The position numbers and the translations under genes were made by a program. This document shows, piece by piece, positions 21,506-28,581 of a stretch of 37,925 nt of DNA. Source of the stretch: a virus. Location of the stretch: IMG/VR virus record IMGVR_UViG_3300035187_002427, positions 1 through 37,925 of that record, one strand, 5' to 3'. The notes beneath the pieces are model-generated. The model worked only from the letters and a program-made list of their open reading frames with translations, searched no databases and had not been told where the DNA came from. Every line of letters begins with the position of its first letter. Positions within the stretch are counted from its first letter, which is position 1.

Positions 21506-21708
21506 TATTCGCCCTCCGTCGTTGGTTGCGATTGCTCAAGCCGACCTCGCAGTACCGCGCATAGATCGGTTAGTCGCTGGCTATGGCCCTGCAACCGCAA
21601 AAGACAATCCCTATCCATAGGTATCTTTTCGCTGCCGTTTCCGACCACCCAAGCCGTGTGCCTGATGTCCATTAGCAGCTCCACTTTGGTTTTGTCGCTC
21701 ATCCCCAT
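21505..21708 (-). CDS. Small helical protein, paralog of the previous gene
   Basis: A 67-residue protein sharing with its upstream neighbour the LLxDIR start, the xEIP/EKIP turn and the C-terminal LCxxLRxRLE helix. The two lie 1 base apart, so this is a tandem duplication that has diverged. Function unknown. Its stop shares a base with the next ATG (TAATG). Confidence 0.58.
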   Translation of the reverse strand: MGMSDKTKVELLMDIRHTAWVVGNGSEKIPMDRDCLLRLQGHSQRLTDLCAVLRGRLEQSQPTTEGE

Positions 21709-21709
21709 G

Positions 21710-21940
21710 CTATTCGCCCTCCGCTAGTGTTTTGCGTAAGTGTTGGATTGCCGGGTCTTGTGCTTCAAGCCGCTGCCGCAGAAGCTTGCAAAAAATCGCT
21801 AGAGCGTTGCCGTAGCTTTCTAGCCGCTGTATCTCCGCGATCGTCATCGAGCCCACTAGGGGGATTTCATCGCTTGCGTCACGGATCGCTAAAGCCGCCT
21901 GCCGGATATCGTCGAGTAGTTCGCCGTCTGTTTTCTTCAC
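21710..21940 (-). CDS. Small helical protein, paralog of the next gene
   Basis: A 76-residue helical protein: GELLDDIRQAALAIRDASDEIP, a short turn, then RLESYGNALAIFCKLLRQRLEAQ. The next gene has the same layout (LLMDIRHTAWVV...EKIP, then RLTDLCAVLRGRLEQSQ). Function unknown; helical hairpins of this size often form dimers. Confidence 0.6.
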   Translation of the reverse strand: MKKTDGELLDDIRQAALAIRDASDEIPLVGSMTIAEIQRLESYGNALAIFCKLLRQRLEAQDPAIQHLRKTLAEGE

Positions 21941-22146
21941 GAATAATCCCTCTCAGTTAAGTGTAAGTTTGCCATCGTCCCGCGTGCCCAATTAGCCCGC
22001 GTCGAAGGCGTGTTTCTGGCCTCTGCCGTCTTGGCCTTGGCCGCTCGGCAGGATCGGCATTGAGTGTCTAGCCCGTCCTTGGTCCGGTTGGATCGCCGGA
22101 ACTCGCAGAGGGGCTTGGCAAGGGTGCATTTTGTGCAGGGTTTCAT
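21937..22146 (-). CDS. Small zinc-ribbon protein
   Basis: I start at 22146, where ATGA couples it to the previous gene, giving 69 residues. It has two Cys pairs, CTKC at residues 4-7 and CRSC near residue 33, with LAKPLCEFRRSNRTKDGLDTQ between them: a treble-clef pattern also seen beside HNH nucleases, but the HNH residues are absent here. A role in nucleic acid binding is likely. Confidence 0.6.
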   Translation of the reverse strand: MKPCTKCTLAKPLCEFRRSNRTKDGLDTQCRSCRAAKAKTAEARNTPSTRANWARGTMANLHLTERDYS

Positions 22147-22418
22147 CGTCTCGCAACGTCCCATGCTCGCTTTGTCCCGTAGCCAAGCTGGTCCTGCTCG
22201 ACGATGTAAACCACCGATGGATCGGAATCGCCGTCGCTGTCATCGTCATCGTCATCGTCATCGCTGTCGCCCCATTCGCTAATCTCTTTACCCGAGCACA
22301 AGCCGCGAATCGAATTTTCAAAGGGCCAGTTTTCTTGGGTCATCAATCGGACTTCGGTATCACCGCCAATTTCGTCGCGGTATTCTTCGAGCCGTTCAAT
22401 CAGTTCGCTTATCGTCAT
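22143..22418 (-). CDS. Acidic small phage protein with poly-Asp run
   Basis: A 91-residue protein. It opens MTISELIERLEEYRDEIGGDTEVRLMTQ, text widely seen in small phage proteins of unknown role, then has an eight-Asp run in SDDDDDDDDSDGDSD (residues 52-66) encoded by repeated GAT/GAC, and closes with VVYIVEQDQLGYG. The Asp run is a codon-level repeat that could vary by slippage. The last base pair group overlaps the next start (ATGA). Confidence 0.65.
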   Translation of the reverse strand: MTISELIERLEEYRDEIGGDTEVRLMTQENWPFENSIRGLCSGKEISEWGDSDDDDDDDDSDGDSDPSVVYIVEQDQLGYGTKRAWDVARR

Positions 22419-22446
22419 CGTTCATCGTCTCCAAAAAAGTGTGAGT

Positions 22447-22464
22447 AAAAAGACCCCGAAGGGT
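22447..22464 (-). terminator. Short UUCG-loop terminator
   Basis: ACCC-TTCG-GGGT followed by CTTTTT on the minus strand. The stem is only 4 bp, but the TTCG loop is unusually stable. It lies 27 bases after the 54-residue gene and before the next start at 22418. Confidence 0.5.
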
Positions 22465-22490
22465 TTCGCCGTTGGTGGCTGGTTAGTGGG

Positions 22491-22655
22491 TTAGCGTGCG
22501 GTTCGAGCTTCGAGCCACTTTTGAGCACCCCTGAGGGTCTTAAAGTCCTTGCTCTGGGTGAAGGTCATCGCGGTGTAAGTTCCGTCGGCGTTCTTGAATA
22601 CGCCTCGGGTTTGCGTCTCGTTGTTTGCGTCTTCGATTCGAATCGTCGTTTGCAT
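22491..22655 (-). CDS. Small protein of 54 residues, unknown
   Basis: The ATG at 22655 has GGAG 8 bases upstream and the frame stops at 22491. The product begins MQTTIRIEDANNETQTRG, then VFKNADGTYTAMTFTQSKDF, and ends LRGAQKWLEARTAR. It reads as a small beta sheet with a C-terminal helix, similar in style to small phage and plasmid proteins of unknown role. It is a one-gene unit between promoter P1 and a terminator. Confidence 0.6.
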   Translation of the reverse strand: MQTTIRIEDANNETQTRGVFKNADGTYTAMTFTQSKDFKTLRGAQKWLEARTAR

Positions 22656-22705
22656 CGTATCGTCTCCGGTTAGTGGTTTGCGTCAGCGTTGTTGCCGACG
22701 TGTGT

Positions 22706-22767
22706 ATATTATCGGGCAGGGGATTAAAGATCAACAGGTTTTTTGGAAAAGATGTGGAAGTTTTTCC
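22706..22767 (-). promoter_or_regulatory. Promoter P1, duplicate of P2
   Basis: TTGATC (22734-22729) and TAATAT (22711-22706) are 17 bases apart on the minus strand, close to a consensus sigma-70 promoter. The 33-base block upstream (22767-22735) and ACACACGTCGG downstream are shared with P2. It drives the 54-residue gene at 22491. Confidence 0.72.
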
Positions 22768-22796
22768 AAAAAGCCGGGAGGCCCATTCCCCCCGGC
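22768..22796 (-). terminator. Rho-independent terminator after the 70-residue gene
   Basis: On the minus strand GCCGGG and CCCGGC pair across a G/C-rich loop that can extend the stem, followed directly by TTTTT. It starts 12 bases beyond the stop codon at 22809, and separates this unit from promoter P1. Confidence 0.7.
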
Positions 22797-22808
22797 CAAG
22801 TCAGTGGG

Positions 22809-23021
22809 TTAGGCTAATGCGTCGAGCTCAGCCTCGCACCATTGCATAAGCTCAAGAAACTCAGCGTAGCTCATCCTGTCCGCAAGCTCCCTGGTAATGA
22901 AAGTGCTTGCAATAATCGCCTCTGGGCGGTAGTCGCAATTCAGTTTCTTGAGTGCGTCGATGAGGGTCTCGGTTGTTTGCGACTTGGCGTACTGGGTCAT
23001 TTTGGCTTGTGCTGCGTTCAT
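22809..23021 (-). CDS. Small early-type protein, unknown
   Basis: A 70-residue protein starting at 23021 (AGGA 8 bases before ATG); the longer frame to 23099 would run through the promoter. It is helical, with LIDALKKLNCDYRPEAIIASTFITRELADRM and an acidic C-terminus (FLELMQWCEAELDALA). It stands alone between promoter P2 and a strong terminator, so it is probably expressed as its own message. Small, acidic, separately controlled phage proteins often act on host enzymes, but nothing in this sequence proves that. Confidence 0.6.
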   Translation of the reverse strand: MNAAQAKMTQYAKSQTTETLIDALKKLNCDYRPEAIIASTFITRELADRMSYAEFLELMQWCEAELDALA

Positions 23022-23076
23022 CTTTTCATTCCTGGTTTGCGTTGCGTCGTCAGTCTCGTTTGCTTCCGACGTGTGT

Positions 23077-23139
23077 ATCTTAATCGACCCACCAAACAAA
23101 GATCAACACCTTTATCCAAAAAGATATCGAAGTTTTTCC
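23077..23139 (-). promoter_or_regulatory. Promoter P2 with upstream AT-rich block
   Basis: Reading the minus strand, TTGATC (23106-23101) and TAAGAT (23082-23077) are separated by 18 bases. Upstream, bases 23139-23107 form a 33-base block starting GGAAAAACTTC that aligns without gaps with the same block at P1. ACACACGTCGG directly after the -10 box is also identical in P1. It drives the 70-residue gene at 22809. Confidence 0.65.
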
Positions 23140-23203
23140 CAAAACATACGTTTCGCCAACGAAAACGCAGGGAAAAAAGATTGTGGTTTTTTTGGCTAGG
23201 TGG

Positions 23204-23467
23204 CTAGGATCGCCCGAAACCTCTAGCCAAAAGCACCCTGGCTAGGTCGCTAGCTATTTCCGTCACCGCATCCTCCGACAAGTCGGGCATCGCTGCGTGA
23301 AGGCATTCGTGGAGCGTTGTATCGAGGTCTTGCCCTTCATCGAGCCCTGATCGGATGCCGATCGTCCTAGGCTGGCCCCGATCGCCTTCAAGGTCGCAAT
23401 AGCCAAATTCATCGGGCCTAGTGTCGTCGCGAATCGTCCAGGTTTGCTTGCGGATAATGGCTTTCAC
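23204..23467 (-). CDS. Zincin-like HExxH protein (putative metallopeptidase)
   Basis: I start this at the GTG at 23467 (GGAG 6 bases upstream), which shares a base with the phosphoesterase stop (TAGTG); it has 87 residues. It carries TTLHECLHAAMP, an HExxH metal-binding and catalytic motif, followed by an acidic helix (LSEDAVTEIASDLARVLLARGF) that may supply the third ligand. The N-terminus WTIRDDTRPDEFGYCDLEG is beta-rich. It is a minimal zincin resembling small phage SprT-like or WSS1-like domains. It is the last gene before a promoter-bearing gap. Confidence 0.65.
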   Translation of the reverse strand: MKAIIRKQTWTIRDDTRPDEFGYCDLEGDRGQPRTIGIRSGLDEGQDLDTTLHECLHAAMPDLSEDAVTEIASDLARVLLARGFGRS

Positions 23468-24468
23468 TACGCGCTCCACACTTCCCCGCGTCGATTGATG
23501 CGGTAGTTGCTTACGTTGAAATTGCCATCGCTGGAAACGTCGACCATCGCGAAACCGTGATTCCATCGATTTACCCTTGCGTACTTCGGCGTCATATCGC
23601 AAAGGCACCCCATTGACCAAGTAGGGGTCATAGAATGAAACATATCGGTATCCGTGTGATTCGATGTTTGGTGGCTATGGCTGACCAAAACCCTATGATG
23701 GGTCCGAAGAAATGCCCCTCTAGCCGGATTGACCGGACTGAAAATCGACTTGCCTAATTCGTGACCGTGAAGCACCGGAAGCTTGCCGAGCATAATCGGA
23801 TTGTCTCCGACCATTTCAATTTTAAGCCGCTTGAGCTGCAATAGCTCATCGAGTCGAACATTGGCTAGGTCGTAAATCTCAGGAGCGCGATTCCAGATAA
23901 AATGGTCCCAGCGCTCCTCGTGATTGCCCATTTTGTAGATGATTTTTTGCTTTGGGAATTCCGATCGCAACCACTCAAGCCCCTCAATTACCAGCTTCAA
24001 TTCGGTCGATAGCTTTCGATGGTTGGGGTCTCGCTGGTGCCTGGAGACTTGGTAAAAGTCTGCAAAGTCCCCGTTGATTAGTAGCGTGTCGATCTTAGAT
24101 TTCTTAAGGGACTGGACCGCCGCCTCGAAAGCCACTTCGCTGTGATAGGGAATATGAACGTCCGAGATTATCCCGCATCGCTTGCAGTCGAGCTCGATCG
24201 GAACCCAGGGTTCCGCTAACGACGGGGGCATCTTTGGGGCTTGGCCTGCTTTACCCTTTGGCCTTAGCTGGGTCGCTTGATTGCGATTCTTTTTTCCCAT
24301 AGCTCCGCGAATGTTGCGAATCATGCTCCTTGCGGTGTCGACCGTCGCAAACGCCTCTGGCCTTTCCTGCTTGGCCCGCTTAGCTAGCCCAATGTTCGGC
24401 GCATCAGGGAACTTTTTGCAAAGTTCCTCAAGGTAGATTCGTCCCGCTGTTTTCGGTGGTGACCCCAT
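23467..24468 (-). CDS. Calcineurin-like metallophosphoesterase
   Basis: The start at 24468 has GGAGGA 6 bases upstream and gives 333 residues; the longer frame to 24855 only shadows the preceding gene. Metallophosphoesterase motifs appear in order: DVHIP (DxH), GDFADFY (GDxxD), GNHEERWD (GNHE), VSHSHQTSNH and an earlier LHGHE. These bind two metal ions and hydrolyse phosphoesters. The N-terminal 60 residues form a basic helical domain (IYLEELCKKFPDAPNIGLAKRAKQ) that may bind nucleic acid. Phage relatives are usually of unknown substrate; a nucleotide or nucleic acid is most likely. Confidence 0.85.
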   Translation of the reverse strand: MGSPPKTAGRIYLEELCKKFPDAPNIGLAKRAKQERPEAFATVDTARSMIRNIRGAMGKKNRNQATQLRPKGKAGQAPKMPPSLAEPWVPIELDCKRCGIISDVHIPYHSEVAFEAAVQSLKKSKIDTLLINGDFADFYQVSRHQRDPNHRKLSTELKLVIEGLEWLRSEFPKQKIIYKMGNHEERWDHFIWNRAPEIYDLANVRLDELLQLKRLKIEMVGDNPIMLGKLPVLHGHELGKSIFSPVNPARGAFLRTHHRVLVSHSHQTSNHTDTDMFHSMTPTWSMGCLCDMTPKYARVNRWNHGFAMVDVSSDGNFNVSNYRINRRGEVWSA

Positions 24469-24859
24469 CTGATTTCCTCCAAATAGAGTAGGCTTCGTCG
24501 ATCGTGATTTCGGGCTTGCCAAGCTTCGCGTTGACGGCGTTATGAAGTGCAACACCCCATGCAAAAAATGCTTCGGGGGAGGTGAAGTCGGGGGGGATCT
24601 CGGCAAGGATCCGCTGGTAGCCGTCTTTGCAATCGCACCGCTGGGGAATGAGGTACTGCCAGATATCGAGCCATTGAGGATCGCAACCGCGATAGGAATG
24701 GAGCTTGGCCCAAGCGAATTGGCCTTGTTTGATTGTTCGCTCGATCCGCTTTGCGTTGACTTGCTCTTGGCTGATCGTCGGCGGTGGGTCGCCCTGCATC
24801 GTGATCGTGAACGTCCTGGGTTGTGGCGCAGCCCCTGGGGTAAACGGCGTTCCATCCAT
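24428..24859 (-). CDS. Erv1/ALR-like protein with CxC motif
   Basis: The frame is open from 24973, but the ATG at 24859 lies just past the Cys-rich gene's stop and starts at a plausible MDGTPFTPG, giving 143 residues. The C-terminal 75 residues match the pattern of Erv1/ALR sulfhydryl oxidases: WQYLIP, a Cys pair, about 20 residues, FFAWGVALHNAVN (residues 98-110), then AKLGKPEIT and a Trp (W127). The HN-x-VN and LGKP texts contact FAD in that family. The usual CxxC is replaced by CDC (C75, C77), so catalysis is uncertain; it may be an isomerase-like or structural relative. The N-terminal half is Pro-rich. Confidence 0.55.
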   Translation of the reverse strand: MDGTPFTPGAAPQPRTFTITMQGDPPPTISQEQVNAKRIERTIKQGQFAWAKLHSYRGCDPQWLDIWQYLIPQRCDCKDGYQRILAEIPPDFTSPEAFFAWGVALHNAVNAKLGKPEITIDEAYSIWRKSDGVTTENSGTNLP

Positions 24860-24867
24860 GTTGATAT

Positions 24868-26301
24868 TTAGGCTAGATTGATTGTCCACGATGGAGCACC
24901 TGTACAGACTGATTGACTTGAAAAACCCGAGCACGTCTGGGTTCGAGTGTGGGCTGTAACTGTTTGATTCCATTTTTTGCCGAACTTAGGCAAGCATCGG
25001 CCATCGGGCAGGCAACATTCGCAATCGTCGAGAAAATCGCAGCAATCCTGGTTGCAATTGCCAATAAAGCAATCCGATGTATCAAAATAAGGAGGCTCTG
25101 TTTCGCCCGCACCGCCTACGCTGATCGCGCAACCGCAAGCCAAGAAACCCCCAAAAGGAAATCCTACGCCGGGCCTGAAGCAAGTCGCTTCATTCTCTGG
25201 GTTAATCTGGAAGTCTAGGCAGTTCACCGAAAACGCCGTGCCTGGGCATTCATATTCAGGGGTCGCGCATATCGTTAAATTCGTCGTGCAAGATACCGCC
25301 GGGATGCAAGGGTCGTCAAAACATCCGTCGATATCCGTCACGTTTGGCTCTACCCCTAGCCCGTCATTAAAGCAGTTTTCCGCTTCGGACTCGATGATAG
25401 GCCCGCCCGAAGTCACCTCATCGGTACAGTAGCAAGGCTCGTTGAAAAAGCACCCCGTAAGGGCAGATGGGCTAGATGGTGAGTTAACGCAAACCGAGCT
25501 TGCGTAGTTGTACGGTTCGTAATTGCAGGAGCTAGCTTGGCAACCAGGGACTTCGGCATTTGTAAATTGTATCGCCCCGGTCGGCATTTCGTCATAGTAT
25601 CGAACTCGATCAAAGCCGAACACGCCTGAGTTTCGGCATAAACTCGAGCCGCTAAAAGGCGGTGGGTCGGCTGGTACGTCGCTGCAAGTGATCGGACTGC
25701 CCGCCCCTATCGTTATTTCGTAATCCGGGTTTACCTCAAAGCAGTCGGTATTGAGCATCGTCACCGTTTGCGATCCGCTGGTTAAGCCGTTTTGATAGAT
25801 CGCCGTTTCGTATTCGTAGTTGAATCGAGACCGGATAACGATTTTACACCCGCCGGTTTGACCCTCAACGCCTTCGCAGTCAACTTCCTCTTGGCTAATC
25901 CGAACGATGATGTTTTTTGGCCTGCGCCAAACCGCCATAAAAGCATTGTCGGTATATGCCGCCGTGCTTTGGGTTTCGGCTATTGGGGAGTAGCTGCCAC
26001 CGCAACAGTAGTCCTCTGGAACGTCGCTACAATCGCCGCCCAAGGGTCCATACTCAAAGCCGCGATAGCTGCCTCTGCCCTGCCTTGTGTGAAGCGTTGT
26101 GCATTCTTGGAGTACTGAGCCTTCGTAAAGTAAAGAACTGCAACTTTTCGACCAACTCGGCGTAGCGTTCGGCGTGAAAGTCTGTTCATAGCAACAATTG
26201 CCGGTCCAACCGCCGCCGGTGTAGCCGCTGATCGTAACGGTCGGCAAATCCTCGACCGCCAAGCATTCGCAAGTGCAACAGCATCGACCTACACCGCCCA
26301 T
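24868..26301 (-). CDS. Cysteine-rich tail tip or adhesin protein
   Basis: A 477-residue protein with about 43 cysteines (9%), spread along its whole length in CC, CxC and CxxC groups: RCCCTCEC at residues 7-14, and DCCDFLDDCECCLPDGRC near residues 415-440. It is otherwise rich in Gly, Ser, Pro and Asp, with almost no long helices. It is the last protein of the tail block and would suit a disulfide-stiffened fibre or receptor-binding tip. The next gene encodes an Erv1/ALR-like protein, hinting that its disulfides are made by a dedicated factor. Metal clusters are an alternative to disulfides. Confidence 0.6.
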   Translation of the reverse strand: MGGVGRCCCTCECLAVEDLPTVTISGYTGGGWTGNCCYEQTFTPNATPSWSKSCSSLLYEGSVLQECTTLHTRQGRGSYRGFEYGPLGGDCSDVPEDYCCGGSYSPIAETQSTAAYTDNAFMAVWRRPKNIIVRISQEEVDCEGVEGQTGGCKIVIRSRFNYEYETAIYQNGLTSGSQTVTMLNTDCFEVNPDYEITIGAGSPITCSDVPADPPPFSGSSLCRNSGVFGFDRVRYYDEMPTGAIQFTNAEVPGCQASSCNYEPYNYASSVCVNSPSSPSALTGCFFNEPCYCTDEVTSGGPIIESEAENCFNDGLGVEPNVTDIDGCFDDPCIPAVSCTTNLTICATPEYECPGTAFSVNCLDFQINPENEATCFRPGVGFPFGGFLACGCAISVGGAGETEPPYFDTSDCFIGNCNQDCCDFLDDCECCLPDGRCLPKFGKKWNQTVTAHTRTQTCSGFSSQSVCTGAPSWTINLA

Positions 26302-26985
26302 TTAGCACAACTCCACTGCAAGCCACTTGGCATCGACCGGAAACAGCAGGACGCTAGCCGCCGAAGCGATCGCCACGCCTGTAGGATTCCATGCCGTATA
26401 GGTTACTGTCCCTGCCGTCCAATTGCCGCTCGCGGGTTGCTTAGCTGTCACGGTCCCGCTCGTATTCGCACCGATACCCGAACCTGCCACCGCAAGCAAT
26501 GGCGTCTCGCAAGCAATCACCTTAATCAGATCGTCCCCTTGCTCGTCGTCACCGATGTAAGAAAAAAGGCACCCTTTTGACAGGTCGAACGACGATTCAA
26601 CCGGCCCCATTCGCGTACCGGTCGAGTAGGTCGCTGAGTCTTTCTTTGCACGGTAGATCGGCCCCCATTGAGCCGTGCCGAGCCCGTTTGCCGCTACCTC
26701 CGCTGGCCCATTGAGCAAAAACGGACCCATCACCGAAGCGGTGTAATCGATCGGCCTGTCGACTTTGAGGACCGACTGCCCATCGATGGTTTCCATGCCG
26801 ACTTTTTGGATGCAACCGTAAGCCGGTATCGTTTCGGTCGATGCGTTGTAAAAGTAAATCGGGTCAGGGGTCGATTGCCGAATCTCGATCGGCTTTGCCG
26901 CCCTTTCGCGTTCCCAAGCGAACGAATTATCGCGAATCCGTTTCGCAAGGGTTGGACTGTAGTACCCGATATCCTTTTGAGCCAC
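26302..26985 (-). CDS. Tail-associated structural protein, unassigned
   Basis: A 227-residue protein. The N-terminus (YYSPTLAKRIRDNSFAWERERA) is helical; the rest is beta-rich, with a TIPAYGCIQKVGMETIDGQSVLKVDRP segment and a repetitive Ser/Thr/Gly stretch (AGSGIGANTSGTVTAKQPASGNW). It resembles shaft or hub-associated proteins encoded upstream of receptor-binding proteins. It abuts the Cys-rich gene and is probably co-translated with it. Confidence 0.5.
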   Translation of the reverse strand: MAQKDIGYYSPTLAKRIRDNSFAWERERAAKPIEIRQSTPDPIYFYNASTETIPAYGCIQKVGMETIDGQSVLKVDRPIDYTASVMGPFLLNGPAEVAANGLGTAQWGPIYRAKKDSATYSTGTRMGPVESSFDLSKGCLFSYIGDDEQGDDLIKVIACETPLLAVAGSGIGANTSGTVTAKQPASGNWTAGTVTYTAWNPTGVAIASAASVLLFPVDAKWLAVELC

Positions 26986-26987
26986 GC

Positions 26988-27617
26988 TTAGCCCCTGGTA
27001 TCTGCGAGTAGGGACACTTTGTAGATCGCTGGAGTCACCGCCGTAGCTGTCGCGGTGTCATTGCACGAAATCGACAAGCGACACTCAAGCAACTGCCCTG
27101 GGTTTACGCTAGCCGAGTTTAGCATGAAGTCAAAATCAGCAGCTGTGAGGCTATTCATCGACTGAGCCGCCGAAGTTACCAAATCCGCTGTGGGCGTTCC
27201 GCTTGACCCAACCACGGCCTCTAGATCGATCGTGCAAGAGGTCGACGCCAAGGTAGTTTCCATCGCTGCCCGGATTCGGACTTGAATTGTTTCTCCGTCG
27301 TCATAATTCGGCGGTATCGGAATTGAAAAATAGGCCCTCCGCGTTGTGGCCCCTAGGTTTTTGCAATCGCCCGCCGTGATCCTCGCCGGATTCGTCAACC
27401 AAGTGCCTGAGACTAGCCCTAGATCGTCGCTAGCTGCCGCTGCGGGCAGATTGCTTGCCACTGCGTCATGCGTCTTAAAGGCTTCAACAGGGACCACATA
27501 TTCGGCTAAGACTTTTTGCCCTAGCTTCGATGGTTCGATATTCGCATTGCCTGCAATGTCGTTGTTGGTCAGTGATCGATCGGGAATCTGGAGAATGACG
27601 CTTTGAATTGTGCTCAT
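26988..27617 (-). CDS. Beta-rich tail protein, unassigned
   Basis: A 209-residue protein, Ala/Thr/Ser-rich with alternating beta pattern: ARRAYFSIPIPPNYDDGETIQVRIRAAMETTLASTSCTIDLEAVV reads as a jelly-roll or galactose-binding sandwich. Such proteins are common among phage tail tip and fibre components. It lies between two other unrecognised tail proteins. No catalytic motif is seen. Confidence 0.5.
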   Translation of the reverse strand: MSTIQSVILQIPDRSLTNNDIAGNANIEPSKLGQKVLAEYVVPVEAFKTHDAVASNLPAAAASDDLGLVSGTWLTNPARITAGDCKNLGATTRRAYFSIPIPPNYDDGETIQVRIRAAMETTLASTSCTIDLEAVVGSSGTPTADLVTSAAQSMNSLTAADFDFMLNSASVNPGQLLECRLSISCNDTATATAVTPAIYKVSLLADTRG

Positions 27618-27627
27618 TTTGTTGGCC

Positions 27628-28581
27628 TTATGGTAATAGTCCTAGTGCGTTGTAACTTAGTGGTTCGTAAAGCTTTTTTTCCTGCCAAAACGCTGTTTGC
27701 TGCGCCGGAGGATCTACGTCGGGTAGCTGAAATCCTTTTTCGTCGAGTAGCACCGGCTTGGCTGTTGGTTCGCCTGCCCTGGTTGCTCGGACGATTGCCG
27801 TAGGCTGAACCCCGTTGACTGGAGGCCCTGGTAGTTCAACCCGCTTATAGTACCCTTCATGGCGCGATCGCGAATGCCACGCCTTTTCCGGTGTAGTTCG
27901 GTAGGGGTAGCGGAATTGAATTACAGCCGTAACTTGGTAGTAGCCGCCGAAGGGAGTTTCGGGGGAGGCAACCGCCTTGGCTCGGAGCTTTTGCATTTTC
28001 GCCGTACCCGCTGGCCACGTTAGGAAAGTATCGGAGTTGACCGAATGACGGTATCTCCCCTGAACGTAGCTTGAGAACGTCAGCATGTTTTTTTGAATCG
28101 TAACGGTTTGGTCTGCAAACTTACGCCGAATGCCGTTGACGGGTTCGCCGTTGGCTGTCACCAGAGGATTGCCGTCGAAATCCTCATCGATTTCTAGCTC
28201 CTCTTCTACGTCGTCAAAATCAATAATCGCGGGGGCTAGCAATGGGCTTTGTACGCCGTTGTTTTGATTACCCTGTGGACCGCCCGAGCCGAAGGATACT
28301 TCGCCTTCATAGGGTACTGTGACGATCCAGTAAACCGGGCTTTGCCTTTTCGGGCTTGCCTGGACTGCGAACACAAAATCGAACCCGTTGCCGAATGACG
28401 ATCCAGCCGCAGGAATTCCGGGGGCTTGCAAAACGTCGTTTAAGGTTGCGTCGGGGGTTGTAAATACTTGATAGACCTTTTGTAAACGCGCATCGGCCCG
28501 CCGGAAGTTGTCGGTAATCGAAATATCGCCGCCGAGACCGGACCACATAAGATCAACGCTGTAGATTTTATCGTTGAGCAT
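27628..28581 (-). CDS. Distal tail structural protein, unassigned
   Basis: A 317-residue protein directly after the tape measure, where distal tail or baseplate hub proteins are found. It is beta-rich at the N-terminus (IYSVDLMWSGLGGDISITDNF) and Pro-rich later (LPGPPVNGVQPT, LPDVDPPAQQTAFW). A conserved-looking RRKFADQTVTIQKNMLTF segment lies in the middle. I do not recognise the family; the structural role comes from position. The gene abuts the tape measure with no gap. Confidence 0.55.
   Translation of the reverse strand: MLNDKIYSVDLMWSGLGGDISITDNFRRADARLQKVYQVFTTPDATLNDVLQAPGIPAAGSSFGNGFDFVFAVQASPKRQSPVYWIVTVPYEGEVSFGSGGPQGNQNNGVQSPLLAPAIIDFDDVEEELEIDEDFDGNPLVTANGEPVNGIRRKFADQTVTIQKNMLTFSSYVQGRYRHSVNSDTFLTWPAGTAKMQKLRAKAVASPETPFGGYYQVTAVIQFRYPYRTTPEKAWHSRSRHEGYYKRVELPGPPVNGVQPTAIVRATRAGEPTAKPVLLDEKGFQLPDVDPPAQQTAFWQEKKLYEPLSYNALGLLP

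Noticed and set aside
24469-24855. N-terminal extension of the phosphoesterase frame (129 codons)
   Set aside because: The extension is Ser/Arg/Pro-rich shadow of the Erv-like gene; a GGAGGA ribosome site marks the ATG at 24468.
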